Shown one piece after another: positions 24,870 through 34,288 of a stretch of 64,000 nt of DNA (position 1 is the stretch's first letter; each line of letters begins with the position of its first letter). The notes beneath the pieces were generated by a model. That model saw only the letters and a list, made by a program, of their open reading frames with translations. It was not told the DNA's origin and did no database searches. Source of the stretch: CAYFZO01 sp965223735 (GTDB lineage: Bacteria > Pseudomonadota > Gammaproteobacteria > Poriferisulfidales > Oxydemutatoraceae); assembly GCA_965223735.1 (NCBI GenBank), contig OZ245010.1:682001-746000 (forward strand), written 5' to 3'. Made by a program: the position numbers and the translations under genes.

Positions 24870-27800
24870 TTATTTCCTCGGTATCACCTTTTCCAGCAAC
24901 TTCCTGATCTTCCCGGGCCCTTTCCCCGCTTCGGGCGTACCCTCGAAGTCCACCTGCGGATCATCCCAACTGCCGTGCAGGTGGTAGCGCAGAGTCACCA
25001 CCTTGTCCATACGCGAACCGATATTGGTCAGTTTATCTACAAGATACACTGCGGCGCCGGCGATGGGACCGGCGAGCAAAGCGCTCACGACCGGCAGACC
25101 CGAACTCAGGTTCGGCACAACATCTATCTGCTGATCGTACCGCCTCTCGGCAATCAGGCTATCCCCGCTGACCGCCATCGCAAGCGCAGGCCCCGTGATC
25201 ACAAAGTCTTTCGTGCGCATGACGCTGTCGCGGAAATTGAGATTGCCTTCGAACGTGTCAAAAGCCAGTCCCTTTTCAATGACGTCGCGAAAATCAAGAG
25301 ACAGGCGCCGCACGATATGGCCGACGCTGAACAGTCCGAACAAACGGCCGATGCTCGGGTCGGCCTTCTCAATAACCCCGTCCGTCAAATTGACTTTGAC
25401 GCCGCCCTCGAGTTTTGACAGTTCAAACCCGGCGGGGCGGTCATCCCAGGCGACGCGCCCGGTCAGCGAACCACGACCACCCTTGAGGCTGTTCGAGACA
25501 CCGAGCATCCTCAGCATCCTGCCGTAATCGTGCCCATTCACGTCGAGATTAAAGCGGCTGCGATGTTGCTGCCCGTTAAACTGCCACCGCCCGCTCATCT
25601 TTACCAGCACTTCGCCAACTTCAAAAACCAGCCTGCCAATCCTCATGCCCCGATCTGACGGTTCGGTGACGAGGTGAAGATCGGACACGTTCAAGTCGCC
25701 GCGCCTGAAATCAGCAACCTCCATCTCAAACGCGGGCACGGTCGCCGGATCCGTCACCGTGGTAGCGGCAGTAGAAGAGCTTTTCGGCAAAAACAACTTC
25801 TCCATCTTCGCAAATACGACATCGTCATCTGCGGCGGGCATAAACACCCAGCCTTGTGCCCACGGCGCGTCGATCTGTAGTTCGCGGCCACCGTCGCCGG
25901 GTTTCACCGCGACGGACGCGACACCCAACACTTCACCTCCTTTGCGCAACTCGGCGAACGACAAAGCGACATGGTCGAGATAACGGCCCCAATCCGCATC
26001 GCCGCCCGCCAACGCAAGCCAATCATCAATCTCGACCGCCTGTTTGATCTCACCGCCGATCTTGAACCGCCCGTACTCGACCGCCGGCAGCGCGGCGGCG
26101 CCAAAATGCAGGTACCCCGAAGGCGCCGCCACACGCGCGTCACGGATCAGCGCCGCCCTAATCTCTCCGCCATAAGACAATGCATATTCGCTTTCCCCGC
26201 CCAATACGATGTCGGCTGAGAAGTCGCGCCGCTGCGACGCAGTCTTGTTGAAAGGTGCAGGCAACGCGACCGTGACACCTTCAAGCGAAGAAGCTAGCGT
26301 CATTTTCAACTCATCGTCCGCACCCGCACGCAGATTGGGGATCAGTAACTCGGCACGCCACGGCGCACTGCCCTGCACCAAGCCATGCAACGGCGTCGCC
26401 AACAGATCAAACAACTGCGAAACCACCAAGTCACTCTCGAGCGTGAGCGTCGTCGCACCCTGCGCGGGCTTCGCGGCGCCAGTCACCGTCACCCCGTTGA
26501 GACTCGCTGTCAACGATCGCGCACTGCCACCATCACGGTCGAAATTCAGCACGCCCGCAATGTCGCTGAACTCGATATCGAGCGGCACCACCCGCAAGGA
26601 AGCCCCGTCGAAACTCAGCGTCCCCTCGACCGTCACGGGCTGCTCGACCACCGCGCTCAGCGGCGCCTTCACCATCAAGTCGAGGCGGCTGCCGCCGCCC
26701 GGTTCGAGGCTGCGTATCACGACACTGTCGAGATTCACCAGCCGTGCGTCCTTGAGGTAAGAGAATATATCCGCGAACGGCCCCTCACCACCGGTTACAT
26801 CCACCTCAACCAAAGGCTGCGTGACGTCCCGAACGATTACCCGCGCCGACGGAGAGAAAAGATCGTAATAGCGCAGACCGGAGGCTTCGACGGCCAGACT
26901 CTGATTGTCGAACACAACGCGCGCGTCCAGATCGCGCAACGGCCGTCGGTTCGCACGATAATTCAGCGTCGCGCCGACCACCTGTCCTTCAGCGTGAAAC
27001 CGCCCGCCGCCGTCCTTGAACGGAAATAACGCCGGCGCGCCATTCAGTTCGACGCGCCCGGACTCGACAACGCCCGCCTCGAACGCCTTGTCCAACCACG
27101 CCGTGAGACGCGGCCCCAGTTCTTCGCGCGGCAGCCACTCCATGACCGACGCGAGCGGGAAGTTCTCAATCGCCAACGCGGCATCTACCGACAACACCTC
27201 TCCGCCAGTCCATGCAACTTTCCCGCCCACCTGCGCGCCACCGAAACGGGCAAGCAGATCGTCAATATAAACCGCGTACGCCGGTGCGTCATCGGCATAG
27301 CGCACTGACGCCGAAACCTCATCAAAATTGAAAGTGCGCTCCGACCAGGCGGGTGCGGCGGCGACAAACTGCTTCAATGCGACATCGACCTGAGCGGCTT
27401 GCGGCACAGAAGACGAAAGGAGATGGTTGACGTATTCGGCGGCATACCCGGAAACAAACCGCAGACCGTCTTCCGGCAGACGCCGCCAGTCGCCCGCCCC
27501 CGGCGCCTGATCGAACACCGGAGGCTTGAAATCCGGGTGGGTCACGGCAGCCGACAAGGCCACTGTTCCGTGTCCGGCGGAAATCTCGACACCGCTGTCC
27601 TGAAATCTCCCCTCGGCGACCGCATTGAACGCCCCGGCATCGAAGGTCGGCGTACGCAACACCAAACGACTATCATCTTTGCGGTAAGTAACCGCGACGT
27701 CGCTATGATTGACGGCCAGGTTCGGTGACGCCCAGCCGAAATCAAGCAGGCCGAGCCGCCAGCCGTCCTTCTGCATCTCCCACGACAAGCGTGTTTGCAG

Positions 27801-28646
27801 CGACACTGCATCCGATCCGACCGCAGCGACGACACAGGTCCCGCAGGTCAACGCCCCATCGAGTCGCCGCAACCGACCGTCACGCCAGTCGCTCCATAAC
27901 TCAGCGGACAAGGTGCCTTCGGCGGCGCCCGCCTTGCCGGCGAGACGTACCCACTGCGCGAGATCAGCGCCATCCGCACGTACATACACCCGCCCTCCCC
28001 ACCGCCCATCCGCCCGACCCACACCGTCGAGATCAGCGGCAACGTGGGTGATGCGCCCGAGCAGCGACGGCAACGATGCCTTCGCCGCAAGTCGCAGACG
28101 CTCGTCGGCGGCTTCAAATACCGCGCTCACGCTCTTAAACTCGTGATCGGTTCCGGCCCGCTCGTTACGCCAGCGGATATTCGCGCGCTCAAGATGCAGT
28201 TTGAAATCCACCGCACTTCCGGAGGGGGCGCTCCGGACCAAAAAATTGACAGGCAGAAATCCTGAAATGCTCGAACCGCCGACGGCGTCTGTGACGACCA
28301 GAAAGCGGGTGTCAAAAATATGCAGATCCGAGATCGCAGTTTGTCTGCGAAGCAGGGACGTCAACAGATCAAACTCGACGCGCATTCGCCTGATTTGCAG
28401 CCCCTGGTCCATACGCTCGGACGGCGCGACCCGGACCTCCGACAACTCCACCACCGGCTCGAAACCCCTCAGCGCCACCCACACCGCTCCGATCCGCACT
28501 TCGGCACCAACCACTTTGGACAATTGCGCGGCAATCTCCGGCCCGTAATCGTCAACCTGCGACAGCGCGAACCGGAGCACCAGCGTCAACACCGCAACCG
28601 CCGCCAGCGCCGCAACAAAAATATAAGCGGCACGATGCAACATCAT
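24870..28646 (-). CDS. yhdP: YhdP-family AsmA-like protein
   Basis: This very large protein (about 1258 residues from the chosen start) has one N-terminal membrane helix (AAYIFVAALAAVAVLTLVLRFAL) and a long beta-rich AsmA/DUF3971 region. LAMAVSGDSLIAERRYDQQIDVVPNLSSGLPV near the end matches the conserved C-terminus. YhdP proteins span the periplasm and help move phospholipid to the outer membrane. The start at 28646 (MMLHRAAYIF) is chosen because the 18 in-frame residues before it belong to a duplicated piece of maf. The native Shine-Dalgarno GGGGAG now stands before the upstream truncated copy, and a mini-ORF ends with TGA overlapping this ATG. Confidence 0.9.
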   Translation of the reverse strand: MMLHRAAYIFVAALAAVAVLTLVLRFALSQVDDYGPEIAAQLSKVVGAEVRIGAVWVALRGFEPVVELSEVRVAPSERMDQGLQIRRMRVEFDLLTSLLRRQTAISDLHIFDTRFLVVTDAVGGSSISGFLPVNFLVRSAPSGSAVDFKLHLERANIRWRNERAGTDHEFKSVSAVFEAADERLRLAAKASLPSLLGRITHVAADLDGVGRADGRWGGRVYVRADGADLAQWVRLAGKAGAAEGTLSAELWSDWRDGRLRRLDGALTCGTCVVAAVGSDAVSLQTRLSWEMQKDGWRLGLLDFGWASPNLAVNHSDVAVTYRKDDSRLVLRTPTFDAGAFNAVAEGRFQDSGVEISAGHGTVALSAAVTHPDFKPPVFDQAPGAGDWRRLPEDGLRFVSGYAAEYVNHLLSSSVPQAAQVDVALKQFVAAAPAWSERTFNFDEVSASVRYADDAPAYAVYIDDLLARFGGAQVGGKVAWTGGEVLSVDAALAIENFPLASVMEWLPREELGPRLTAWLDKAFEAGVVESGRVELNGAPALFPFKDGGGRFHAEGQVVGATLNYRANRRPLRDLDARVVFDNQSLAVEASGLRYYDLFSPSARVIVRDVTQPLVEVDVTGGEGPFADIFSYLKDARLVNLDSVVIRSLEPGGGSRLDLMVKAPLSAVVEQPVTVEGTLSFDGASLRVVPLDIEFSDIAGVLNFDRDGGSARSLTASLNGVTVTGAAKPAQGATTLTLESDLVVSQLFDLLATPLHGLVQGSAPWRAELLIPNLRAGADDELKMTLASSLEGVTVALPAPFNKTASQRRDFSADIVLGGESEYALSYGGEIRAALIRDARVAAPSGYLHFGAAALPAVEYGRFKIGGEIKQAVEIDDWLALAGGDADWGRYLDHVALSFAELRKGGEVLGVASVAVKPGDGGRELQIDAPWAQGWVFMPAADDDVVFAKMEKLFLPKSSSTAATTVTDPATVPAFEMEVADFRRGDLNVSDLHLVTEPSDRGMRIGRLVFEVGEVLVKMSGRWQFNGQQHRSRFNLDVNGHDYGRMLRMLGVSNSLKGGRGSLTGRVAWDDRPAGFELSKLEGGVKVNLTDGVIEKADPSIGRLFGLFSVGHIVRRLSLDFRDVIEKGLAFDTFEGNLNFRDSVMRTKDFVITGPALAMAVSGDSLIAERRYDQQIDVVPNLSSGLPVVSALLAGPIAGAAVYLVDKLTNIGSRMDKVVTLRYHLHGSWDDPQVDFEGTPEAGKGPGKIRKLLEKVIPRK

Positions 28647-28894
28647 GCCGCTGTAACTGCCTTCGAGCCGTTCAATGAAAGCCGCGGCGCATCCCTGCAC
28701 CGCGTAAGCACCCGCCTTGTCCCGATACTCGCCGGTGTCGAGACAGCGTTCGATCTGCCCATCGTCAATGATTGCGCGGCAATCTCTGTCCCGTAGTCGT
28801 CAACCTGCGACAGCGCGAACCGGAGCACCGGCGTCAACACCGTAACCGCCGCCGGCGCCGCAACGAAAATATAAGCGGCACGATGCAACATCAT
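28643..28894 (-). pseudogene. Duplicated yhdP 5' end fused to a maf fragment (83-codon chimera)
   Basis: From 28894 the first ~40 codons of yhdP are repeated with about ten substitutions (MMLHRAAYIFVAAPAAV and on to QVDDYGTEIAAQ). Then a ~125-bp piece of maf follows in a different frame, ending at 28643. The ATG at 28894 overlaps the maf stop and has the native GGGGAG. The terminal TGA (28645-28643) overlaps the ATG of full-length yhdP. This is an imperfect tandem duplication with a 248-bp period. The encoded chimera is unlikely to be a working protein, but its translation may drive yhdP initiation. Confidence 0.8.
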
Positions 28895-29475
28895 GTCGCT
28901 CCCCGCAAGCCACGGCGCTCCAGCATTTGCGCAACCACAAACAAAGGCAGCCCCATCACGCCGCTGTAACTACCTTCGAGCCGTTCGATAAAAGCCGCGG
29001 CGCGTCCCTGCACTGCGTAAGCGCCCGCCTTGTCCCGATACTCGCCGGTGTCGAGATAGCGTTCGATCTGCCCGCCGTCAATGTCGGCAAACTTTACGGT
29101 GCTGCAATCGAGCCGGGCGTCCTCCGCAGCGTCCGTCAATAAAGCGACGCCGGTCAGCACGCGGTGCGTTGCACCCGACAGCGCAGTGAGCATTCTCGCC
29201 GCATCGTCGCGTCCGGTCGGTTTGCCTAAAATCTCGCCTCCAAGCACCACCGTAGTGTCCGCCGCGAGTACCGGCGCACCCGTGCTTTTCAGGTGCCGCG
29301 CCGCGTGCGCCTTGCCCCGTGCAAGCCGCACGACGTAATCCTCTGCGGCCTCAGACGGCATCCGCGCCTCGTCTATCCCGACCGAGCAACACTCGTAAGC
29401 GATATGCAGCTGTTCGAGCAGTTGCGCGCGCCGCGAAGAAGACGACGCCAAGATAATATGCAATCCCCGGAACAT
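28891..29475 (-). CDS. maf: Maf-like nucleoside triphosphate pyrophosphatase
   Basis: The 194-residue protein starts with the Maf signature IILASSSSRRAQLLEQL, and carries LARGKAHAA, VLAADTTVVLGGEILGKP and DKAGAYAVQGRAAAFIERLEGSYSGVMGLPL. Maf proteins hydrolyse non-canonical or pyrimidine NTPs. Part of its 3' end is duplicated downstream at the yhdP start. The rng (cafA) gene often found between maf and yhdP in gammaproteobacteria is missing here. Confidence 0.92.
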   Translation of the reverse strand: MFRGLHIILASSSSRRAQLLEQLHIAYECCSVGIDEARMPSEAAEDYVVRLARGKAHAARHLKSTGAPVLAADTTVVLGGEILGKPTGRDDAARMLTALSGATHRVLTGVALLTDAAEDARLDCSTVKFADIDGGQIERYLDTGEYRDKAGAYAVQGRAAAFIERLEGSYSGVMGLPLFVVAQMLERRGLRGAT

Positions 29476-29542
29476 TATGTTGGCATGGAAGCGTTGTCAC
29501 CGGCCCATTATGACACCATCCCCGCCGTTTGAAGCACCCGTA

Positions 29543-30014
29543 CTACTCGCGGTGATAGGCGGACCCCGACAACAACGACCACCCGCGGTACAACTGCTCC
29601 ACCAGCATCAGTTGCGCCAGAGAATGAGGAAAGGTCAATTTTGAGAATGCCCAGATCTCATCGGCGCCCGCCTTGCACTCGTTGGACAAGCCGTCGCTGC
29701 CGCCGACCAGAAACGCAACGTCGCGACCGCCGTTCACCCATTTGCGCATGTTCCGACGCCAGTTCAAGCGTCGTCCATTGCCGCCCGTGCCGGTCGAGCG
29801 CCACGACGTAACTGCCGCGCGGCACCACCTCCAGCACCGCGCGACCTTCTTTTTCAAGACACACCCGCACCGGAACATTGCGGGTCCGCCTGACTTGGGA
29901 AACCTCCCTGACGACCAGCGGACACGCCGCACCCATGCGCTTGACGTATTGTCCGACGCCTTCATTCACCCACGCGGGCATACGACGGCTCACCGCAATG
30001 ACGTGAAATTTCAT
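29543..30014 (-). pseudogene. rlmH: 23S rRNA pseudouridine(1915)-N3-methyltransferase, frameshifted
   Basis: The gene reads from MKFHVIAVSRRMPAWVNEGV (start 30014) through VVALDRHGRQWTTLELA in one frame. It then continues as NMRKWVNGGRDVAFLVGGSDGLSNECK and ends HSLAQLMLVEQLYRGWSLL...SAYHRE in another. The 472-bp span is one base more than a 156-codon RlmH plus stop, so a single extra base at about 29750-29760 explains the break. All SPOUT-domain motifs, including GGSDGL and the knot segment, are otherwise intact. RlmH is normally single-copy, so this is either a recent loss or a sequencing or assembly error. Confidence 0.82.
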
Positions 30015-30038
30015 GCCGCAAATAGTTCCGGTGGACAA

Positions 30039-30398
30039 TTACCCACCATACTTCACGGGCGCTTGCAGTTCGACCTGCCACAACTGCTCGAGATCATAAA
30101 ACGCCCGCACTTCGCGCTGCATCACGTGCACCACGACGTCGCCAAAATCCATCAACACCCACTCCCCGGCATCCTTGCCTTCGACGCCAAGGATTTCGCC
30201 CCGCGCCTGCTTGACCCGCTCGATCACCTGTTCGGCGACAGCCTGCACATGACGGATCGAGGTGCCGGTCGCGATGACGATAAAGTCGGTGATTGTGGTC
30301 TGCTCACGCACGTCGAGCACGATGACGTCGTGCGCTTTCGCGTCCTTCAGACCGGTCTCGACCAGCACCACCAGCTGTTCAGGCGCCATGGTAACCAT
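30039..30398 (-). CDS. rsfS: Ribosomal silencing factor RsfS
   Basis: The 119-residue protein has VLDVREQTTITDFIVIATGTSIRHVQAVAEQV and VEGKDAGEWVLMDFGDVVVHVM, the RsfS/Iojap core that binds ribosomal protein uL14 and blocks subunit joining under starvation. Its 5' end overlaps nadD by 20 bp, and it precedes rlmH, the usual gammaproteobacterial order. Confidence 0.93.
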   Translation of the reverse strand: MVTMAPEQLVVLVETGLKDAKAHDVIVLDVREQTTITDFIVIATGTSIRHVQAVAEQVIERVKQARGEILGVEGKDAGEWVLMDFGDVVVHVMQREVRAFYDLEQLWQVELQAPVKYGG

Positions 30399-31041
30399 AC
30401 AGACGGTTGCGGCGGATGTAGTTCCAGACTATGCCGGGAATTAAATACCTGGGTTGCTCGCCGCGCTCGAGCAGACACCGCACCTCAGTCGAAGACACCG
30501 CGACAGGATGGTTGTCGAATCGGCAAACCCGACCCCCCGGGCACCGCGCCAGTTCGTCGAGCGCGGCGTACCCGCCGCTGGCTTCAAGCAGAACATGGCA
30601 TTCGTCAATACCGGCGCAGTCGGGGCGCCGGGTGACGATCACGTGAGCCAAATCGAGCAGTTGCCGGTAATTTTCCCAACTGTGTATGTCGCCGAATGTG
30701 TCTTCACCCATCACAAAAGCCAATGACACATCCTCACCCAACTCGGCACGAAAACCGCGCAATGTATCGACTGTATAGGAAACCTCGTGCGCCGCCATCT
30801 CGCGCGTATCGACCGTCATCTCAGGCGAACGGGTGACCAGCCGGAGCATGGCGAGACGATGCTCGTCTTCACAAGCACTTTCGCCGGCGCCGATACGCCC
30901 CTTATGTGGGTGCAACCGGCACGGCACGAAGATGACTCGCGCGATCTCCTCGCATTGCACGAGTTCCATAGCCGGTTTGATATGTCCGAAATGCACCGGG
31001 TTAAAAGCGCCGCCGAAGACTGCAATGACACTTCCCTGCAA
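30379..31041 (-). CDS. nadD: Nicotinate-nucleotide adenylyltransferase
   Basis: The core VIAVFGGAFNPVHFGHIKPAMEL carries the nucleotidyltransferase HxGH motif, and ISSTEVRCLLE-like VSSTEVRCLLERGEQPRYLIP is the ISSTxxR motif. The enzyme makes deamido-NAD. I take the TTG at 31041 as start: GAGGGG lies just upstream, and family members begin close to the FGG motif. A longer frame from 31089 would overlap the end of proA by 35 bp and add residues that are only proA antisense-frame sequence. Confidence 0.88.
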   Translation of the reverse strand: MQGSVIAVFGGAFNPVHFGHIKPAMELVQCEEIARVIFVPCRLHPHKGRIGAGESACEDEHRLAMLRLVTRSPEMTVDTREMAAHEVSYTVDTLRGFRAELGEDVSLAFVMGEDTFGDIHSWENYRQLLDLAHVIVTRRPDCAGIDECHVLLEASGGYAALDELARCPGGRVCRFDNHPVAVSSTEVRCLLERGEQPRYLIPGIVWNYIRRNRLYGYHGA

Positions 31042-31054
31042 AACAACCCCTCGA

Positions 31055-32338
31055 CTAAGTGCGAATGTTGCCGTCGCCGAAGACGACAAACTTCTGTGTG
31101 GTCAGACCTTCGAGCCCAACCGGCCCGCGCACGTGCAGACGGTTCGTGCTGATCCCGATCTCCGCCCCCAACCCGTACTCAAACCCGTCGGCAAACCGCG
31201 TCGAGGCGTTGACCATCACCGAACTCGAATCCACCTCTCTCAGAAACCGTGCGGCCTTGTCATCGTCGTCGGTCACGATCGCATCGGTGTGGTGCGACCC
31301 GTGCTGGTCAATATGCGCGATCGCCCCGTCTATGCTGGCAACGGTCTTCACCGCCAGAATCGGCGCCAGATACTCGGCATCCCAGTCATCTTCAGACGCC
31401 GCCGCGGCGCCGGCCAACAGCGGCAGGCTCCGCTCGCAGGCCCTGATCTCCACACCTTTCGCAGCCAGCGCGTCCCCGACCCTCGGCAGAAAATCGGCGG
31501 CGATCGCCGCATCCACCAGCAAGGTCTCCATCGCATTGCACACACCGACACGCTGTGTTTTTGCATTCACCGCAATCACCAGCGCCTTGTCCAGATCGGC
31601 GCTACAGTCAACATACACGTGACAAACGCCGTGAAGATGCCTGATCACCGGAATCTTCGACTCGCTGACGACGCGCTCGATCAGGGCCTTGCCGCCGCGC
31701 GGGATGATCACGTCGATGCAATCCTCGAGCGCAAGCATTTCACCGACCGCCAAACGCGAAGTCTCCGCGATCACCTGAACACAGGCTTTCGGCAGTCCCG
31801 CCGCGACGATACCCGTATGAATACAATCGGCGACCGCACGATTAGAGTGCACCGCCTCGGAACCACCGCGCAGGATCACCGCATTACCGGACTTGAGGCA
31901 CAGCCCGGCGGCATCCGCCGTCACCGTCGGACGCGCCTCGTAAATAATGCCGATCACGCCGATCGGCACCCGCATACGACCGACGCGAATACCCGACGGA
32001 CGAGTTTGAAGTTCACTGATCACGCCAACCGGGTCGTCGAGCGCCGCAACCTGGCGCAGACTTTCAACCATCGCCTCAATCCGGTCTTGGCTCAGCGCGA
32101 GGCGGTCAAGCAACGCCCCGCTCATGCCCCTGCTTTGTCCCGCGGCCGTATCCCTAGCGTTTTCCTCGAGCAGGCGCGCACGCGCGTTAAGCAAGGTCTC
32201 GGCGACCGACAGCAATGCCCGGTTCTTGGTTTCGGTATCGGCGGCCCTCAGCACCTGCGCGGCATCACACGCTGCTTCGGCCAACTGCCTGACCGACCCC
32301 GCCTGATAGGTGTCGTCGCTCACCTCCCTCGTCCCCAT
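31055..32338 (-). CDS. proA: Gamma-glutamyl phosphate reductase
   Basis: The 427-residue aldehyde-dehydrogenase-fold enzyme includes VGVIGIIYEARPTVTADAAGLCLKSGNAVILRGG and HLHGVCHVYVD. The catalytic cysteine is in the TQRVGVCNAMETLLVD segment. It performs the second step of proline synthesis. It lies between holA and nadD, a common placement, with 4 bp to holA. Confidence 0.94.
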   Translation of the reverse strand: MGTREVSDDTYQAGSVRQLAEAACDAAQVLRAADTETKNRALLSVAETLLNARARLLEENARDTAAGQSRGMSGALLDRLALSQDRIEAMVESLRQVAALDDPVGVISELQTRPSGIRVGRMRVPIGVIGIIYEARPTVTADAAGLCLKSGNAVILRGGSEAVHSNRAVADCIHTGIVAAGLPKACVQVIAETSRLAVGEMLALEDCIDVIIPRGGKALIERVVSESKIPVIRHLHGVCHVYVDCSADLDKALVIAVNAKTQRVGVCNAMETLLVDAAIAADFLPRVGDALAAKGVEIRACERSLPLLAGAAAASEDDWDAEYLAPILAVKTVASIDGAIAHIDQHGSHHTDAIVTDDDDKAARFLREVDSSSVMVNASTRFADGFEYGLGAEIGISTNRLHVRGPVGLEGLTTQKFVVFGDGNIRT

Positions 32339-32342
32339 CCAC

Positions 32343-33362
32343 TCAGTGCGCGCGTGTGGTAATGCGCCGGTGCAGGGCGCGCGCGCCCGTCACCCGCAAC
32401 GTCAATTCGAGCAACTCGTTCCACTCGCCGTCGTCGCCCACGCCCTTGATCGCCTTATCGGCTTCGGAACACCAAAACAGCAGGCGCTGCCAGCGTACAC
32501 CGAGGCGCCGGTCGAGCGCCTTCTTCAATACGCCGCGCTTGCTGCGCCATTCGCTTCTGAGCAACGCATCTGCGCTTTCGCCCGAAGCGATGCGCTGCTC
32601 CAGCGCCGTGAGTTTCCTGATCTGCGCCGCAAGTCCCCACAACACCAACGTGCCGGGCTGGTTCTCCGCTCTGAGCCCGTTCAGGATCGCCACCGCGCGC
32701 CTGCCGTCGCCGACGATCGCCGCGTCGGCGAGATCGTACGGGCTGAAACGCGAATTGTCGCCGACCGACGCGATCACGTCTTCCTGACGGATCACCTGAT
32801 CGGGATAAAGCAGCGACAACTTGGTCACCGTCTGATCAGCAGCGAGCATATTGCCTTCGGTGCGCTCGACGATGATATCAACCACCTTATCCTCCATCTT
32901 CAGCCCCGCCCCAAGCATCCGCTCCCGCAACCACGGCTTCATCTCGGCAGGGGTTTTTGCGTAAACCTGCACTACAACGCCGACCTTGGCGGCTTCTTTC
33001 ACCCACGCCGCACGCCCGTCAACCTTCGCGGCACGCACCACGAGCAGCACGTCGTCGGGCGGCGCCGCAACGAACTCCTTGAAAAAGTCACCGCAGCCGA
33101 CCTTGCTCGATATCAGGCACACGTCGAACAACTGACGCCTGGAAAACAATGCCAGATTATTCGACGCAAGATGCAACTGGCTCCAATCAAACCCGTCATC
33201 GACCGCAAACAGCCGGCGATCTTCAATGCCCTGCTTGCGGGCTGCCTCGCAGATCAGGTCGGCGGCCTCCATCCTCTGCAAAGGCTCGTCGCCGACGATC
33301 AGGTACAACGGCGCCAACCTCTTTTCCAGCGCCGCAGCCAGTTGGTTAAAATAGATTTTCAT
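32343..33362 (-). CDS. holA: DNA polymerase III delta subunit
   Basis: The 339-residue protein begins MKIYFNQLAAALEKRLAPLYLIVGDEPLQRMEAADLI, typical of HolA with its degenerate Walker A region. FFKEFVAAPPDDVLLVVRAAKVD and GNMLAADQTVTKLSLLYPDQ follow. It is the clamp-loader subunit that opens the sliding clamp. In most relatives it follows lptE directly; here an accessory island separates them. Confidence 0.93.
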   Translation of the reverse strand: MKIYFNQLAAALEKRLAPLYLIVGDEPLQRMEAADLICEAARKQGIEDRRLFAVDDGFDWSQLHLASNNLALFSRRQLFDVCLISSKVGCGDFFKEFVAAPPDDVLLVVRAAKVDGRAAWVKEAAKVGVVVQVYAKTPAEMKPWLRERMLGAGLKMEDKVVDIIVERTEGNMLAADQTVTKLSLLYPDQVIRQEDVIASVGDNSRFSPYDLADAAIVGDGRRAVAILNGLRAENQPGTLVLWGLAAQIRKLTALEQRIASGESADALLRSEWRSKRGVLKKALDRRLGVRWQRLLFWCSEADKAIKGVGDDGEWNELLELTLRVTGARALHRRITTRAH

Positions 33363-33406
33363 CAGGTCAATCTTACCCCGAACAAGAACCCCACCGGAGA
33401 ATTATC

Positions 33407-34288
33407 ATGCCTTCTCATACCGTCTCCTTCATCGGCCCGGGCATCATGGGAAAGCCCATGGCGCTGAACCTGCTCAAAGGCGGGTGTCGCCTGTTTGCCT
33501 ACGCGCGGCGCGCGCAGGCCGTGGAACCACTGGTCGCGGCCGGCGCGACGGCCTGCACCTCTTGCGGCGAAGCGGCCGCGGCCTCCGAGTTCTGCGTGAT
33601 CATGGTATCAGATACGCCCGACGTCGAAGAAGTGCTGTTCTGCAACAACGGCGTCGTCAGCGGCGCACACGCCGACAGCGTCGTGATCGTGATGAGCACG
33701 ATCTCACCCGAAGCGACCCGCGAGATGTCGAAAAAACTTGCCCGTGAAGAAATACACCTGCTCGACGCGCCGGTGTCGGGCGGTGATCAGGGCGCAATCG
33801 CCGGCACATTGTCGATCATGGTCGGCGGCGACGAGGCGGTTTTCAGGCGCGCGCTGCCTCTGCTCGAATGTATGGGCAAGAACATCGTGCACGTCGGCGC
33901 CTCAGGCGCCGGACAGGTCGCCAAACTGTGCAACCAGATCGTCGCCGCCCAGACCATCGCCGGCGTTGCCGAGGCGTTTGAATTCGCCCGTGCCGCCGAC
34001 GTTGACCGCGCGCGCGTGCGCGAAGCGCTGCTCGGTGGTTTTGCCTACAGCCGCATCCTGGAACTGCACGGGCGACGGATGCTCGAAGACGACTACGCGC
34101 CGGGGTTCAAGGCCAGGCTGCACCTGAAGGACATGAACATCGCGGCCGCTTCCGCCGACGCGAAACGCCTGAACCTGCCGAGGGCCGACGCCGCACGCCG
34201 CCTCCTTGAGAAGCTGGTCGAAAACGGCGACGGGGAACTCGATTCGTCGGCGATGGCGAAGGTGGTTGCCGCCGAGGCGGTCAACTAG
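33407..34288 (+). CDS. 3-hydroxyisobutyrate / tartronate semialdehyde-type beta-hydroxyacid dehydrogenase
   Basis: The 293-residue protein has the NAD(P) site VSFIGPGIMGKPMALNLLKGG, the substrate motif APVSGGDQGAIAGTLSIMVGG and the catalytic lysine in GAGQVAKLCNQIVAAQTI. This is the GarR/MmsB/GlxR family, acting on short beta-hydroxy acids; the exact substrate cannot be settled. It is GC-rich like the core. It stands alone on the plus strand, divergent from holA and tail-to-tail with a nuclease-like gene (8-bp overlap). Confidence 0.9.
   Translation: MPSHTVSFIGPGIMGKPMALNLLKGGCRLFAYARRAQAVEPLVAAGATACTSCGEAAAASEFCVIMVSDTPDVEEVLFCNNGVVSGAHADSVVIVMSTISPEATREMSKKLAREEIHLLDAPVSGGDQGAIAGTLSIMVGGDEAVFRRALPLLECMGKNIVHVGASGAGQVAKLCNQIVAAQTIAGVAEAFEFARAADVDRARVREALLGGFAYSRILELHGRRMLEDDYAPGFKARLHLKDMNIAAASADAKRLNLPRADAARRLLEKLVENGDGELDSSAMAKVVAAEAVN

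Noticed and set aside
29543..30014. Programmed frameshift in rlmH
   Set aside because: No slippery heptamer, stop signal or pseudoknot is apparent at the break, and RlmH is not known to use frameshifting, so a mutation or error is simpler.
30833..32362. Plus-strand open frame of about 509 codons
   Set aside because: It is antisense to proA and nadD, with no ribosome-binding site and no recognisable domain.
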